DNA of 52,118 nt. Source: Clostridiales bacterium. Lineage in GTDB: Bacteria > Bacillota > Clostridia > Lachnospirales > Lachnospiraceae. The stretch lies in assembly GCA_029338615.1 (NCBI GenBank), contig JAQYAS010000050.1, forward strand, positions 1 through 52,118, given 5' to 3'. A program made the position numbers and the translations under genes. Under the pieces are notes generated by a model. It saw nothing but the letters and a program-made list of their open reading frames with translations, was not told the DNA's origin and ran no database searches. Shown here in pieces: positions 1-8,531 of this stretch (position 1 is the stretch's first letter; each line of letters opens with the position of its first letter).

Positions 1-1229
1 GCAAGCATTGAGTACTCTCTGATCTTCTCATGAAGCTCCTGACGGTTGCCGCCACGCTTAACAGCATCCATCATGATATTCTCTGTTGCCATGAATGGAA
101 TCTCCTTCATGAAGCACTGGTAGATAACCTTGTCATATACCACAAGACCATCTACAACATTCAGGTACAAATCAAGTATTCCGTCAACTGCAAGGAATGC
201 CTCTGGAACTGAGATACGCTTATTTGCCGAGTCATCAAGAGTTCTCTCAAACCACTGTGTTGCGGCTGTGATAGCAGGATTGAGCGCGTCACACATTACA
301 TAATTGGCAAGTGATGCGATTCTCTCACTTCTCATTGGATTTCTCTTGTATGCCATAGCTGATGAACCAATCTGGTTCTTCTCAAATGGCTCCTCTATCT
401 GCTTTAAGTGCTGGAGAAGTCTGATATCATTTGAGAACTTGTGTGCACTCTGTGCGATGCCTGAGAGCACATTAAGAATTCTTGAGTCGACCTTTCTTGA
501 ATATGTCTGGCCTGATACAGGATAGCACTCAGCAAATCCCATCTTCTCAGCGATCTTTCCATCTATCTTTCTCACGGTCTCGTGATCTCCTCCGAAGAGC
601 TCAAGGAAACTTGCCTGTGTTCCCGTTGTTCCCTTTGATCCGAGAAGCTTCTGCTGGCTGATCATGTACTCTATATCTGAGAGGTCAAGGAGCAGTTCCT
701 GCATCCAGAGTGTTGCACGCTTGCCGACTGTCGTAGGCTGTGCAGGCTGGAAATGTGTAAATGCAAGAGTTGGGAGATCCTTGTACTGATCTGCGAACTT
801 TGCCAGCTCATTTATAACATTGATGAGTTTCTTTCTGACAAGCTTTAATGCCTCTGTCATAACGATAACGTCTGTGTTATCGCCTACATAGCAGCTTGTT
901 GCTCCAAGGTGGATTATTCCTGCTGCCTTAGGGCACTGAACACCGTATGCATATACGTGGCTCATTACGTCGTGACGAACCAGCTTTTCTCTCTCTCTGG
1001 CAACATCGTAGTTGATGTCATCAGCGTGAGCCTTGAGCTCCTCGATCTGCTCATCTGTGATTCTTGGATTGCCGTTCTCGTCCTTAAGGCCAAGCTCCTT
1101 CTCTGTCTCAGCAAGAGCTATCCACAACTTTCTCCATGTCTTAAACTTCATATCAGGTGAGAAAATATACTGCATTTCCTTACTAGCGTATCTTTCACAC
1201 AGTGGGCTTTCGTACTTGTCCTTACTCAT
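1..1229 (-). CDS. purB: Adenylosuccinate lyase, C-terminal end cut by window start
   Basis: This enzyme of the fumarase/aspartase superfamily releases fumarate from SAICAR and from adenylosuccinate in purine synthesis. Translation from the ATG at 1229 begins [16 protein letters not shown] and runs open to the window edge, giving about 409 residues. The superfamily signature [14 protein letters not shown] is present, as are [10 protein letters not shown] and GTKGTQASF-type segments (read here as [16 protein letters not shown]). Roughly 65 C-terminal residues are expected to lie outside the window. The start is fixed by an AAAGAGGT ribosome binding site just upstream. It lies downstream of purF, but a 325-bp gap with a hairpin and a separate promoter suggests independent transcription. 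Confidence 0.95.
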   Translation of the reverse strand, partial: MSKDKYESPLCERYASKEMQYIFSPDMKFKTWRKLWIALAETEKELGLKDENGNPRITDEQIEELKAHADDINYDVAREREKLVRHDVMSHVYAYGVQCPKAAGIIHLGATSCYVGDNTDVIVMTEALKLVRKKLINVINELAKFADQYKDLPTLAFTHFQPAQPTTVGKRATLWMQELLLDLSDIEYMISQQKLLGSKGTTGTQASFLELFGGDHETVRKIDGKIAEKMGFAECYPVSGQTYSRKVDSRILNVLSGIAQSAHKFSNDIRLLQHLKQIEEPFEKNQIGSSAMAYKRNPMRSERIASLANYVMCDALNPAITAATQWFERTLDDSANKRISVPEAFLAVDGILDLYLNVVDGLVVYDKVIYQCFMKEIPFMATENIMMDAVKRGGNRQELHEKIREYSML

Positions 1230-1303
1230 GTCTTTACCTCTTTCTTCCTGTAGTCTCCCGCATCTGCCAGCTGACAAATGCTTTTATATCTTATCACACA
1301 ACT

Positions 1304-1331
1304 ATTATACATGGGTTTCAGATTATTTCCA
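1304..1331 (-). promoter_or_regulatory. Candidate purB promoter
   Basis: On the minus strand a perfect -10 (TATAAT, 1304-1309) is preceded 16 nt upstream by a weak -35 (TGGAAA, 1326-1331). It would give a leader of roughly 70 nt before purB. The -10 is strong and the -35 poor. Confidence 0.45.
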
Positions 1332-1352
1332 TGCTTTTTTTGCATAAACCAG

Positions 1353-1400
1353 AAATTCGGAATCAATATCCGCTTTTTCCGCTGATATGATTCCGAATTT
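1353..1400 (-). terminator. Long inverted repeat, likely purF terminator
   Basis: Perfect 13-bp arms AAATTCGGAATCA and TGATTCCGAATTT flank a 22-nt interior that can itself partly pair (ATATC with GATAT). On the minus strand the stem is followed by TTTCTGGTTT, a modest U-rich tail. Its place between purF and the purB promoter fits a terminator, possibly bidirectional. Confidence 0.5.
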
Positions 1401-1411
1401 TCACAATTTTT

Positions 1412-1559
1412 GTCTTGCGTCAAGTGCGCACTTTCGTGCGCTATCACCAGAACTCCTCCCGCTTACGCGGGCCCCTCCTCATGTCTTGTCTTGCGACAAG
1501 TGCGCACTTTCGTGCGCTATCACCAGGACTCCTCCCGCTTACGCGGGCCCCTCCTCATG
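1412..1559. repeat. Two tandem copies of a 72-bp hairpin repeat
   Basis: Copy 1 is 1412-1483 and copy 2 is 1488-1559 (period 76), with 70 of 72 positions identical by eye. Each copy has two short hairpins: GCGCAC-TTTC-GTGCGC (1426-1441 in copy 1) and CCCGC-TTAC-GCGGG. The segment is clearly richer in GC than its surroundings. Copy 2 overlaps the end of purF and supplies its TGA stop (1555-1557). The structure resembles REP/BIME-type extragenic palindromic repeats. Confidence 0.85.
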
Positions 1560-3030
1560 ATATAATATGTGACTCCGACCCTCTCTTGAAGTCTTCGTGG
1601 TCACCTCTGATGTCCTCTGTAGGCGGTTTCATCGGATACTGACCGCTGAAACATCCATGGCAGTACTGTCTTCCGCCTGAGAGCTCCGGAAGTCTCTCCA
1701 TCTTCAGGTATGCCAGAGAATCGGCACCTATGATCTTACAAATATCATCTATCGATCTGTTGTATGCTATAAGCTGCTCCCTGTCCGGAATATCAGTTCC
1801 GAAATAGCAAGGATAGAGGAATGGAGGTGAACTGATCCTTACATGGACCTCAGTCGCTCCTGCCTCCCTGAGCATGCCAACTATTCTGTCACTCGTAGTT
1901 CCACGGACTATAGAGTCATCTATCATTATGACACGCTTGCCATTTACAGCCTCCTTAAGGACGTTCAGCTTAACACGCACGCTGGACTCTCTCTGGCTCT
2001 GCTGTGGCTTTATGAATGTTCTTCCCACATATCCATTCTTGACAAATGCCGTTCCATATGGAATACCCGATTCAAGAGAATACCCCATAGCCGCCGCATT
2101 TCCCGATTCAGGGACGCCAACTACCACATCAGCGTCAACCGGGCTGTCCTTTGCAAGACATCTTCCGGCTGTGATACGTGAATCGTACACTGGCATTCCA
2201 TCTATGACTGAATCAAGTCTCGCAAAGTATATATACTCAAATATACATCTTGCATGCTGCTCCTGACACATGTTCTTGTACGACTGGATTCCGTACTCAG
2301 GTGATATGGTTACGACCTCTCCAGGCTCCACATCCCTTACAAATTCAGCACCGATGGTATCTAGCGCACAGCTCTCAGATGCCAGTATGTATGCGTTATC
2401 ACGCTTTCCTATACAAAGCGGTCTGAAACCAAATGGGTCTCTGGCTCCAATAAGCTTTCTAGGACTCATGATGACAAGTGAATATGATCCCCTTACTTTC
2501 TTGAGGGCTCTTGTGACAGCCTCCTCAACGGAACCGCACTTAACTCTCTCCCTGGCTATATGGTAAGCTATTACCTCTGAATCTATGGTAGTCTGGAATA
2601 TAGCTCCTGTGAGTTCCAGCTCACGTCTAAGTTCCGGTGCATTTACCAGATTGCCATTGTGGGCAAGTCCCAGTGTTCCCTTTACATAGTTGAGAACCAG
2701 TGGCTGTGCATTCTCTATGGTGCTGGCACCGGCTGTTGAATATCTCACATGACCCACACCGATATTTCCCTTTAGCTTGCTCAGTGAATCAGGTGTGTAC
2801 ACCTCATTCACAAGACCCATACCCTTTAATGAGCTGACCTTGCCCTTAGGTCCGGCTGTGTCCGACACCGCTATACCACAGCTCTCCTGTCCACGGTGCT
2901 GCAAGGCAAACAGGCCATAGTAAATTGTGTTTGCCACATCATTTCCATCAAAATCATAGATACCGAAGACTCCGCACTCCTCATGCATCTCGTCCTCGTC
3001 ATAATAATGGGATCTTAAACATTCGTTCAT
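1555..3030 (-). CDS. purF: Amidophosphoribosyltransferase (glutamine PRPP amidotransferase)
   Basis: Catalyses the committed step of purine synthesis, PRPP plus glutamine to 5-phosphoribosylamine. The 491-residue protein has an N-terminal Ntn glutaminase domain whose nucleophile should be Cys19 (EECGVFGI) after removal of an 18-residue propeptide. It also has a C-terminal phosphoribosyltransferase domain with the PRPP loop VIMIDDSIVRGTT. Cysteines in ARCIFEYIYFARLD and near the C terminus in CHGCFSGQYP match the Fe-S-bearing Bacillus-type enzymes. The extreme C terminus (after RGDHEDFKRG) is unlikely to be conserved, because its stop lies inside a repeat element. A strong promoter is at 3124-3152. 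Confidence 0.97.
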   Translation of the reverse strand: MNECLRSHYYDEDEMHEECGVFGIYDFDGNDVANTIYYGLFALQHRGQESCGIAVSDTAGPKGKVSSLKGMGLVNEVYTPDSLSKLKGNIGVGHVRYSTAGASTIENAQPLVLNYVKGTLGLAHNGNLVNAPELRRELELTGAIFQTTIDSEVIAYHIARERVKCGSVEEAVTRALKKVRGSYSLVIMSPRKLIGARDPFGFRPLCIGKRDNAYILASESCALDTIGAEFVRDVEPGEVVTISPEYGIQSYKNMCQEQHARCIFEYIYFARLDSVIDGMPVYDSRITAGRCLAKDSPVDADVVVGVPESGNAAAMGYSLESGIPYGTAFVKNGYVGRTFIKPQQSQRESSVRVKLNVLKEAVNGKRVIMIDDSIVRGTTSDRIVGMLREAGATEVHVRISSPPFLYPCYFGTDIPDREQLIAYNRSIDDICKIIGADSLAYLKMERLPELSGGRQYCHGCFSGQYPMKPPTEDIRGDHEDFKRGSESHIIS

Positions 3031-3123
3031 AAATATATGCCTCTCATGTTATATTATTGTAGCTGTCCCTAGCCTGTTATCCAATTACAGACCCAGTTAC
3101 AGTCATATCTTTCGCCACATAAA

Positions 3124-3152
3124 ACTTTATCTGTTTTGCCACAACATGTCAA
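3124..3152 (-). promoter_or_regulatory. purF promoter
   Basis: TTGACA (3147-3152) and TAAAGT (3124-3129), 17-nt spacing, minus strand. The leader of about 85 nt contains an imperfect hairpin (CTGGGTCTGT with AACAGGCTAG) but no purine or ykkC-type riboswitch signature that I can recognise. Confidence 0.8.
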
Positions 3153-3177
3153 CAGATAAATTCTATCATTTTCAGGT

Positions 3178-3393
3178 TTATACCCCACTTTTTTCATGCA
3201 TTTTCACCAACAGCAGTGTATTTCTCAAGCATTCGGCTATTTGAACTTGAGAATATCCATATCTCTCCGTTGTAATCTCGCGCGCCGGCCGTGCTGCACT
3301 CCTTCTATAAGGCATGCCTAAGCATTTTATCTTTTTTGAATTTCTCGGTATCTTATGCCACAAAAATTTCTCAATACACACGAAAAAAGCCAA
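3178..3393 (-). pseudogene. Possible remnant of a transposase C-terminal helix-turn-helix
   Basis: A 71-codon open frame between the purF promoter and the glmM terminator. Its second half, around REITTERYGYSQVQIAECL, resembles the C-terminal helix-turn-helix of IS200-like/REP-associated tyrosine transposases, where a '[E]KYGYSQ.EIA..L' pattern is common (family knowledge from memory). After that motif the frame loses the pattern; a neighbouring frame continues EKYTAVGENA, compatible with a small frameshift. No catalytic HUH domain is present and no convincing start was seen. The stretch around 3279-3302 is GC-rich compared with its surroundings. It may be noise. Confidence 0.25.
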
Positions 3394-3430
3394 AAAGATA
3401 CACTTTTTACAATCTTTGTATCTTTTTAGC
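3383..3430 (-). terminator. Rho-independent terminator after glmM
   Basis: On the minus strand GCTAAAAAGATAC pairs with GTATCTTTTTGGC (one G-U) around a 16-nt loop and is followed by TTTTTT. It lies about 70 nt past the glmM stop and closes the queD-glmM cluster. Confidence 0.85.
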
Positions 3431-3500
3431 TTTTACATGTCTATTTGAGATAATTTTTGTATCTTTTTAAAAAAATTCCTTGAAATATATCACAAGATCG

Positions 3501-4862
3501 CTAAGCCTGCTCCACAGCATATCCCTTCGCTTTGATGAGATCAACCATCTTGTATACATATTTCTCGCACAGCTCGTCTGTGGCTGCCTCGACCATAACT
3601 CTGATGACAGGCTCTGTACCACTCTGTCTGAGAAGAAGTCTTCCGTCGTCTCCGAGTTCTGCTGCTATCTCGTCGTTCAGCTTCTGCACATCGGCGTCAT
3701 TCATGACTGCATCCTTGCTTGAAACCTTGACATTCACAAGGAGCTGTGGATATATCGTCAGGCTGTGGAACAGCTCTGAAAGCTTGACCTTACGTCCAAG
3801 TATCGTCTCCATGATCATCAGTGATGTGAGAACACCATCACCTGTTGTAGCATACTTGGAGAAGATGATATGACCTGACTGCTCACCGCCGATAGAATGT
3901 CCGTGCTCCATCATATTCTCGAACACATACTTGTCACCAACTGCTGTCTTCTCATAGTTGATGCCTTTCTTGTCAAGTGCCTTGTATAGTCCAAGATTGG
4001 ACATGATAGTTGTGACTATGGTGTTGTTGTTCAGCTCACCCTTATCTTTCAGGTAACGGCCACATACATAGAGGATCTTATCTCCGTCCACGATCTCACC
4101 CTTGTCGTCCACTGCAAGACATCTGTCCGCATCACCATCAAATGCAAATCCCACATCAAGTCCCTTCTCCTTGACAAATGCCTGAAGCTTATCAATGTGT
4201 GTTGAACCGCAGTCCTTGTTGATGTTTGTTCCATTTGGTTCATTGTTGATGACATATGTCTTTGCTCCGAGAGCGTCATACACTGACTTTGCAACCAGAT
4301 ACGATGCACCATTGGCACAGTCAAGACCAATTCTCATTCCCTTGAAAGGTCTGGTAGGAATCGTGAGCAGATAACCTATATATCTGTTTCTTCCCATGGT
4401 GTAGTCGATGGTCTTACCGATGCTGTCCTTCTTTGCAAATGGTATCTCGCCGAGTTCTCCATCTATATACTGCTCTATCTCATTCTCTATGGCCGCCTCA
4501 AGCTTATAACCCTGACCGTTGATGACTTTGATACCATTGTCATAGTATGGGTTGTGGCTGGCAGATATCATGATACCGCAGTCAAAATCACCTGTGCGGA
4601 CTATATAAGACACGCTAGGTGTAGGCGTTACATGCATCAGGTATACATCAGCTCCGCTGGCTGTAAGTCCTGCAACCAGTGAATACTCGAACATATAGCT
4701 TGAAAGTCTCGTATCCTTTCCAATGACAACGTGTGCCTTTCCATCCTCATGCTGCTTGCCGTAGTAATAACCAAGGTATCTTCCCACCTTATATGCATGC
4801 TCCACTGTAAGATTCACATTTGCCTCGCCTCTGAATCCATCTGTTCCAAAATATTTGCCCAT
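3501..4862 (-). CDS. glmM: Phosphoglucosamine mutase
   Basis: Interconverts glucosamine-6-phosphate and glucosamine-1-phosphate, the step before UDP-GlcNAc and peptidoglycan. At 453 residues it has the usual length. It starts MGKYFGTDGFRG, carries the phosphoserine loop ISASHNP (active Ser102), the Mg-binding loop FDGDADRC (241-248) and the phosphate-binding C-terminal loop RQSGTEPVIRVM. The gene follows the lipid kinase by 19 nt and ends the preQ1-controlled gene cluster. It is not next to cdaA/ybbR, its usual partners in many Firmicutes. A strong terminator lies downstream. Confidence 0.97.
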   Translation of the reverse strand: MGKYFGTDGFRGEANVNLTVEHAYKVGRYLGYYYGKQHEDGKAHVVIGKDTRLSSYMFEYSLVAGLTASGADVYLMHVTPTPSVSYIVRTGDFDCGIMISASHNPYYDNGIKVINGQGYKLEAAIENEIEQYIDGELGEIPFAKKDSIGKTIDYTMGRNRYIGYLLTIPTRPFKGMRIGLDCANGASYLVAKSVYDALGAKTYVINNEPNGTNINKDCGSTHIDKLQAFVKEKGLDVGFAFDGDADRCLAVDDKGEIVDGDKILYVCGRYLKDKGELNNNTIVTTIMSNLGLYKALDKKGINYEKTAVGDKYVFENMMEHGHSIGGEQSGHIIFSKYATTGDGVLTSLMIMETILGRKVKLSELFHSLTIYPQLLVNVKVSSKDAVMNDADVQKLNDEIAAELGDDGRLLLRQSGTEPVIRVMVEAATDELCEKYVYKMVDLIKAKGYAVEQA

Positions 4863-4881
4863 TGTAAAATCCTCGATTCTA

Positions 4882-5796
4882 TTATTCTATAACTTCATCT
4901 TGTTCACTATCCTGAACAACCAGAAGATCTATCGCTCTCCTGTGGATGTGTATCTTGGTTTCCTTATACTCTCCACCGAACTCACCATCGCATGTCCATG
5001 CGACCGGATCCTCAGCTTCGAACTTGACTCTGTGAGCCCTGAATGAAACCATGCTCCTCTCATTCACATCTCCCGTAAGAAGTGCCCTTACAACTCTCTC
5101 CAGATCAGCCGGCGTCTTCATTGTCCTGATAAGGACTCCTTCAAAAAGTCCATCATCAAATTCTACGCCTCTTCGGGTTATACTCTTAAATCCTCCAATG
5201 GATACCGAGTTGGACACCATACCGAATATGAACTCGCCTTCCTGCTCGTCCCCGTCTATTGTAACCTTCATCTTGTAAGATGGTACATTTGCCAGACTTT
5301 TTATCCCCTGCAATACATATGCCGCATGCCCAAATATATTCTTCATATTCTGCGGAGTTGCATATGATGTATCTGAGAACATTCCAAAAGCTGCGACATA
5401 AACAAAGTTCTTATCGTTCAGACTTCCTATATCTATGGAGAACGGCTCTGCTTTCACTATCATCTCAGCCGCCTCAACCGTCTCTCTCGGTATGTCCATG
5501 CTCCTTGCAAAGTCATTGGTGGAGCCACACGGAATATATCCAAGTGGAACCTTTATCCCGCTCTTCATATATCCTGTAACTGTGTTGCCCAGGGTTCCGT
5601 CGCCCCCCGCACATACGATCACATCGTAGTTTGCGCCTTCCTCCTGAACAATTCTCTCTGCGTCATCTGCCGATTTTGTAAGATATGTCCTGACCGCGTA
5701 ATCGTTGTTACAGAACACTTCTAGCACATCCACCAAAGAATTCTTCAGAGTAGTCCTACCCGCTTTGGGATTCATGATGAACAGCATATTCTTCAT
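4882..5796 (-). CDS. Diacylglycerol/lipid kinase family protein (YegS/DagK-like)
   Basis: A 304-residue soluble lipid kinase of the DAGK catalytic family, probably phosphorylating diacylglycerol or a related membrane lipid. N-terminal MNPKAGR motif, nucleotide-binding GGDGT at 64-68, and PCGSTNDFAR at 89-98 (the family usually has GTxNDFAR; here GSTNDFAR). The C-terminal half carries the expected beta-rich domain (WTCDGEFGGE). The start is uncertain: the ATG at 5796 has only a close GAAAG, and the next ATG three codons on is also possible. The 39-nt gap from queC and 19-nt gap to glmM suggest cotranscription. Confidence 0.88.
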   Translation of the reverse strand: MKNMLFIMNPKAGRTTLKNSLVDVLEVFCNNDYAVRTYLTKSADDAERIVQEEGANYDVIVCAGGDGTLGNTVTGYMKSGIKVPLGYIPCGSTNDFARSMDIPRETVEAAEMIVKAEPFSIDIGSLNDKNFVYVAAFGMFSDTSYATPQNMKNIFGHAAYVLQGIKSLANVPSYKMKVTIDGDEQEGEFIFGMVSNSVSIGGFKSITRRGVEFDDGLFEGVLIRTMKTPADLERVVRALLTGDVNERSMVSFRAHRVKFEAEDPVAWTCDGEFGGEYKETKIHIHRRAIDLLVVQDSEQDEVIE

Positions 5797-5835
5797 ACTT
5801 TCAATAACACAACCTTTCCCTTTGAAACTGCTTAT

Positions 5836-6513
5836 TTATTTGTGATCCTCCTTGTACTTCATATACAGATCATACCCCTTCTTGCGGAGCTTACATGACG
5901 GACAATGTCCGCAGCCCTCGCCCTTGATGCCATTGTAACATGTAAGTGTCATATTCCTGATGACTTCCAGTCCGCCCAGTTCATCAGCCATCTTCCACGT
6001 CTCCATCTTATCGATCCACATCAATGGTGTTATTATATCAAACTCGTAGTCCATTGCAAGATTTAGTGTTGTATTTAACGATTTGATAAATATATCCCTG
6101 CAGTCAGGATATCCTGAGAAGTCACTCTGGGACACACCCGTTATTATATCAGATATTCCCCTCTGTTTGGCAAATATTGCTACAAATGTAAGAAATACCA
6201 TGTTTCTTCCATCAACAAATGAGTTTGGTGTACCCTCGTCAGGTGCATTTTCATCAACCTTCATGTCTGTTCTTGTCAGAGAATTTGGCGCAAGCTGGTT
6301 AAGCAGGCTCATATCAAGTATGTGGTGCTCCACTCCGAATTTGTCCGCGATCTCCTTGGCACACTCAAGCTCTAACACATGTCTCTGTCCATAGTCAAAT
6401 GATACCGCATACACCTTCTTGTACTTCTTGAGTGCCCACAGCAGACACGTTGTGCTGTCCTGTCCACCGCTGAATACTACAACTGCCTCATCCTTATTCT
6501 TCAAATTCTGCAT
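5836..6513 (-). CDS. queC: 7-cyano-7-deazaguanine (preQ0) synthase
   Basis: ATP-dependent conversion of 7-carboxy-7-deazaguanine plus ammonia to preQ0 in queuosine synthesis. About 225 residues. The PP-loop is [16 protein letters not shown] near the N terminus, followed by FDYGQRH. The C terminus has the four-cysteine zinc site in [17 protein letters not shown] place the start at the ATG at 6513 rather than the in-frame ATG at 6528, because the GGAGG ribosome binding site lies between them, 8 nt before the inner ATG. It is the fourth gene of the queD-queE-folE-queC cluster. Confidence 0.97.
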   Translation of the reverse strand: MQNLKNKDEAVVVFSGGQDSTTCLLWALKKYKKVYAVSFDYGQRHVLELECAKEIADKFGVEHHILDMSLLNQLAPNSLTRTDMKVDENAPDEGTPNSFVDGRNMVFLTFVAIFAKQRGISDIITGVSQSDFSGYPDCRDIFIKSLNTTLNLAMDYEFDIITPLMWIDKMETWKMADELGGLEVIRNMTLTCYNGIKGEGCGHCPSCKLRKKGYDLYMKYKEDHK

Positions 6514-6557
6514 AATCTCATCCTCCATTTATAATCAAATATGATATTCCGGACCTC

Positions 6558-6586
6558 ATTATAACGCTCCCGGATAAACAAATTCA
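6558..6586 (-). promoter_or_regulatory. Weak candidate internal promoter before queC
   Basis: A perfect TATAAT (6558-6563) sits in the 100-nt folE-queC gap, 17 nt from a poor -35 (TGAATT, 6581-6586). Short arms TCCGG/CCGGA flank the -10. If real, it would let queC, the lipid kinase and glmM escape the upstream riboswitch. Confidence 0.25.
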
Positions 6587-6613
6587 CCATTATCAACTCA
6601 GTGTACCGATTAA

Positions 6614-7207
6614 CTATCTTCCCGCATTGTACATCATCAGCATCTTGTTCTGCAGAGCCGTATCGCTCTCAAATCTTCCCCTGAGAGTGGTCGTCATAGT
6701 CTTGCTTCCGGGTTTCTTGATGCCCCTTGCCGTCATGCAGCTGTGATGTGCCTCTATCACGACCGCCACGTCCTCAGTTCCCGCAGCCTTGGATATGACG
6801 TAGGCTATGTCCGAGCCTATCCTCTCCTGGAGCTGAAGTCTCTTCGCCACCATATCCGCGATCCTCGCTATTTTAGAAAGTCCGAGCACTCTTCCATTTG
6901 GAATGTATGCGACTGACACCTTCATGTCGTACATGAGTGCCATATGATGCTCACAGTAACTGAACACCTCTATATCCTTCACAAACACCATATCCCCCGC
7001 CTGTCTTGCCACTCCATCCTCGGCAAATGTCTTACCGAACATTTCAGCCAGCTCATCGTTGGTATAGTTCATTCCCTCAAATACTTCCTCATACATGCGC
7101 GCAACCCTGTCCGGAGTCTCTATAAGTCCCTCTCTGTCAGGATCATCGCCAAGGGCAATGAGTATTCCTCTTACATGTTCCTTTATAGCCTCTTTATCTA
7201 TAGCCAT
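6614..7207 (-). CDS. folE: GTP cyclohydrolase I
   Basis: Converts GTP to dihydroneopterin triphosphate, here most likely as the entry to queuosine synthesis (folate use is also possible). 197 residues from the ATG at 7207. Zinc ligands are Cys85 and His88 (YCEHHM) and Cys157 ([15 protein letters not shown]). The in-frame GTG at 7216 is rejected as start because it lies inside the AAAGAGG ribosome binding site; the ATG is about 8 nt from that site. The start codon lies 1 nt past the queE stop (TAA 7211-7209), suggesting translational coupling. Confidence 0.97.
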   Translation of the reverse strand: MAIDKEAIKEHVRGILIALGDDPDREGLIETPDRVARMYEEVFEGMNYTNDELAEMFGKTFAEDGVARQAGDMVFVKDIEVFSYCEHHMALMYDMKVSVAYIPNGRVLGLSKIARIADMVAKRLQLQERIGSDIAYVISKAAGTEDVAVVIEAHHSCMTARGIKKPGSKTMTTTLRGRFESDTALQNKMLMMYNAGR

Positions 7208-7208
7208 C

Positions 7209-7877
7209 TTATACACCTCTTTCTTCCGGATTCCAAATGAACTTGTGGAGCTGTAACTGAAGCTTTACATCATTCATATCATTATCAATCATAAAGTCTA
7301 CTATATCCGCGGGATCTATGCTGCCATATACCGGACTGATAAATACTCTTGTTCTCTCATCCAGTGCATATTCCTGAACTATCTCAAGGCATTTCTCCAG
7401 ATCAGCCTGTGAACCAACAACAAATTTCACCGAATCATTTTTGTCTATATAATTATAATTTGCAAGACACATGTCACTCTCCATGCCGCTGGATGGACAT
7501 TTGTAATCCAGTGTGTATGACACATTTCCTCCCAGGGCCTTGAACTCTGCGATATCTACACTTCCATTCGTCTCAATCTCAACCCTTATATCATCCTCAA
7601 GCTCAAATGCAAGGAGAAGCTTATCTATATCCTTCTGTATCAACGGCTCCCCGCCTGTCAGGGTTACATTCTTCACCTCTGTCCTTCGGACGTAATCGAT
7701 GATCTCATCTTCAGTGAGCTCCTCATACGGAACGCCTGCCTCATTTGCCCATTTTGTATCACAGTAGCCGCAATTAAGATTGCAGCCTGCAAATCTGATG
7801 AACACGGCCAGCTCTCCGGCTCTCGCAGCCTCACCATTGATACTTATAAATCTCTCTACTACTCTGTATGTACTCAC
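7209..7877 (-). CDS. queE: 7-carboxy-7-deazaguanine synthase (radical SAM)
   Basis: Radical SAM ring contraction of 6-carboxy-tetrahydropterin to 7-carboxy-7-deazaguanine. From the GTG at 7877 it is 222 residues. The [4Fe-4S] motif is CNLNCGYC (Cys32, 36, 39), the CxxxCxxC form, within the [17 protein letters not shown] segment, followed by the glycine-rich SAM-binding LTGGEP. The frame is open back to 7943 and overlaps queD there, but the AAAGGA site 8 nt before the GTG and the start of family similarity ([13 protein letters not shown]) favour 7877. Gap to queD is 28 nt. Confidence 0.95.
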   Translation of the reverse strand: MSTYRVVERFISINGEAARAGELAVFIRFAGCNLNCGYCDTKWANEAGVPYEELTEDEIIDYVRRTEVKNVTLTGGEPLIQKDIDKLLLAFELEDDIRVEIETNGSVDIAEFKALGGNVSYTLDYKCPSSGMESDMCLANYNYIDKNDSVKFVVGSQADLEKCLEIVQEYALDERTRVFISPVYGSIDPADIVDFMIDNDMNDVKLQLQLHKFIWNPEERGV

Positions 7878-7905
7878 GTCTGTATTCCTTTCTTCCAGTG
7901 TATGT

Positions 7906-8325
7906 CTACTCACAATACGAAGCCACGTTGTTCGGTGTCTCATACACGCTTGCCTCTATTACCTTATAGCCACGATGTGTCATCTCATCATATATATACT
8001 TTGCAAAATTCTCAGCCGTGGGTCTGAAATCAACCTTCACTATTCTCAGATTCTCAGCCAGCAGAGCATCCTCTGTTGCCTGCTTCAGGCTTCCTGTCTC
8101 CATGATGAGACTATGGTCAAAATAATCTGCTATCTCCTTAAGGTCCTTCTTCAGGTTTGAGAAATCAACCACCATTCCTCTGTTCTGTGTATCACTCTCA
8201 AGTGCCTCCGCACCTACATCAATCTCCACCGTCCATCTGTGTCCATGGATATTGCTGCATTTTCCCTCATAGTCTTTGAGAAAATGGGCACTGTCAAAAC
8301 TTGCCTTTGTCTTTAACTTATACAT
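7906..8325 (-). CDS. queD: 6-carboxy-5,6,7,8-tetrahydropterin synthase
   Basis: Makes 6-carboxytetrahydropterin from dihydroneopterin triphosphate, the second queuosine step. 139 residues. Zinc histidines are His14 (SAHFL) and His27/His29 (IHGHRW); the catalytic cysteine is Cys23 (GKCSN). The start at 8325 follows AGGAGGAGTT directly; the open frame to 8364 is leader. It is first in its operon, immediately downstream of a preQ1-I riboswitch, so the end-product pathway should repress it. Confidence 0.96.
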   Translation of the reverse strand: MYKLKTKASFDSAHFLKDYEGKCSNIHGHRWTVEIDVGAEALESDTQNRGMVVDFSNLKKDLKEIADYFDHSLIMETGSLKQATEDALLAENLRIVKVDFRPTAENFAKYIYDEMTHRGYKVIEASVYETPNNVASYCE

Positions 8326-8403
8326 AACTCCTCCTGTACGCAACCAGTTTTCTATCTTTCCCATTTCTCTGCACTATGCAGCCTGCCACCTGGCGGATTT
8401 CTA

Positions 8404-8436
8404 CAAAAAAAGATCAGAATAGGACACTCTGATCTT
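8404..8436 (-). terminator. Expression-platform terminator of the preQ1 riboswitch
   Basis: AAGATCAGA and TCTGATCTT form a 9-bp stem around a 9-nt loop, followed by a run of at least six U. A competing antiterminator can form between TAGGACA (8441-8447) and TGTCCTA (8420-8426, inside the terminator loop). The hairpin is also well placed to stop read-through from thrC. Confidence 0.85.
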
Positions 8437-8440
8437 CTTT

Positions 8441-8485
8441 TGTCCTAGTTTTATTTAGTGACAGGATGGTACTAATGAACTGTCA
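8441..8485 (-). promoter_or_regulatory. preQ1-I riboswitch aptamer
   Basis: On the minus strand: stem TGACAG/CTGTCA, loop TTCATTAGTACCATC, then an A-rich tail CTAAATAAAACTAGGAC. This follows the class I preQ1 layout (hairpin loop UUC..UAG.UAC, tail AUAAAAAACUAAGGAC in B. subtilis) by my manual comparison. It is followed by the terminator/antiterminator pair at 8404-8447 and then by queD. Expected logic: bound preQ1 favours termination of the queuosine operon. Confidence 0.85.
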
Positions 8486-8489
8486 ATCT

Positions 8490-8518
8490 ATTATATTGTG
8501 TTCTGATCTCTTTATCGA
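8490..8518 (-). promoter_or_regulatory. Promoter of the queD operon
   Basis: TATAAT (8490-8495) with TCGATA (8513-8518) 17 nt upstream on the minus strand. Transcription would begin just before the preQ1 aptamer. Confidence 0.65.
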
Positions 8519-8531
8519 TTTCCTTTGGATC

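Noticed and set aside
1226-1447. Minus-strand open frame between purF and purB
   Set aside because: It runs through the repeat, the inverted repeat and the purB promoter, and has no protein-like pattern.
3031-3123. Purine or PRPP riboswitch in the purF leader
   Set aside because: CTAGGG is reminiscent of ykkC-type RNAs, but the leader is too short and the other conserved blocks are missing; purine-aptamer signatures are absent too.
7878-7943. Longer QueE beginning inside queD
   Set aside because: Those residues have no family similarity, while the GTG at 7877 has a properly spaced ribosome binding site.
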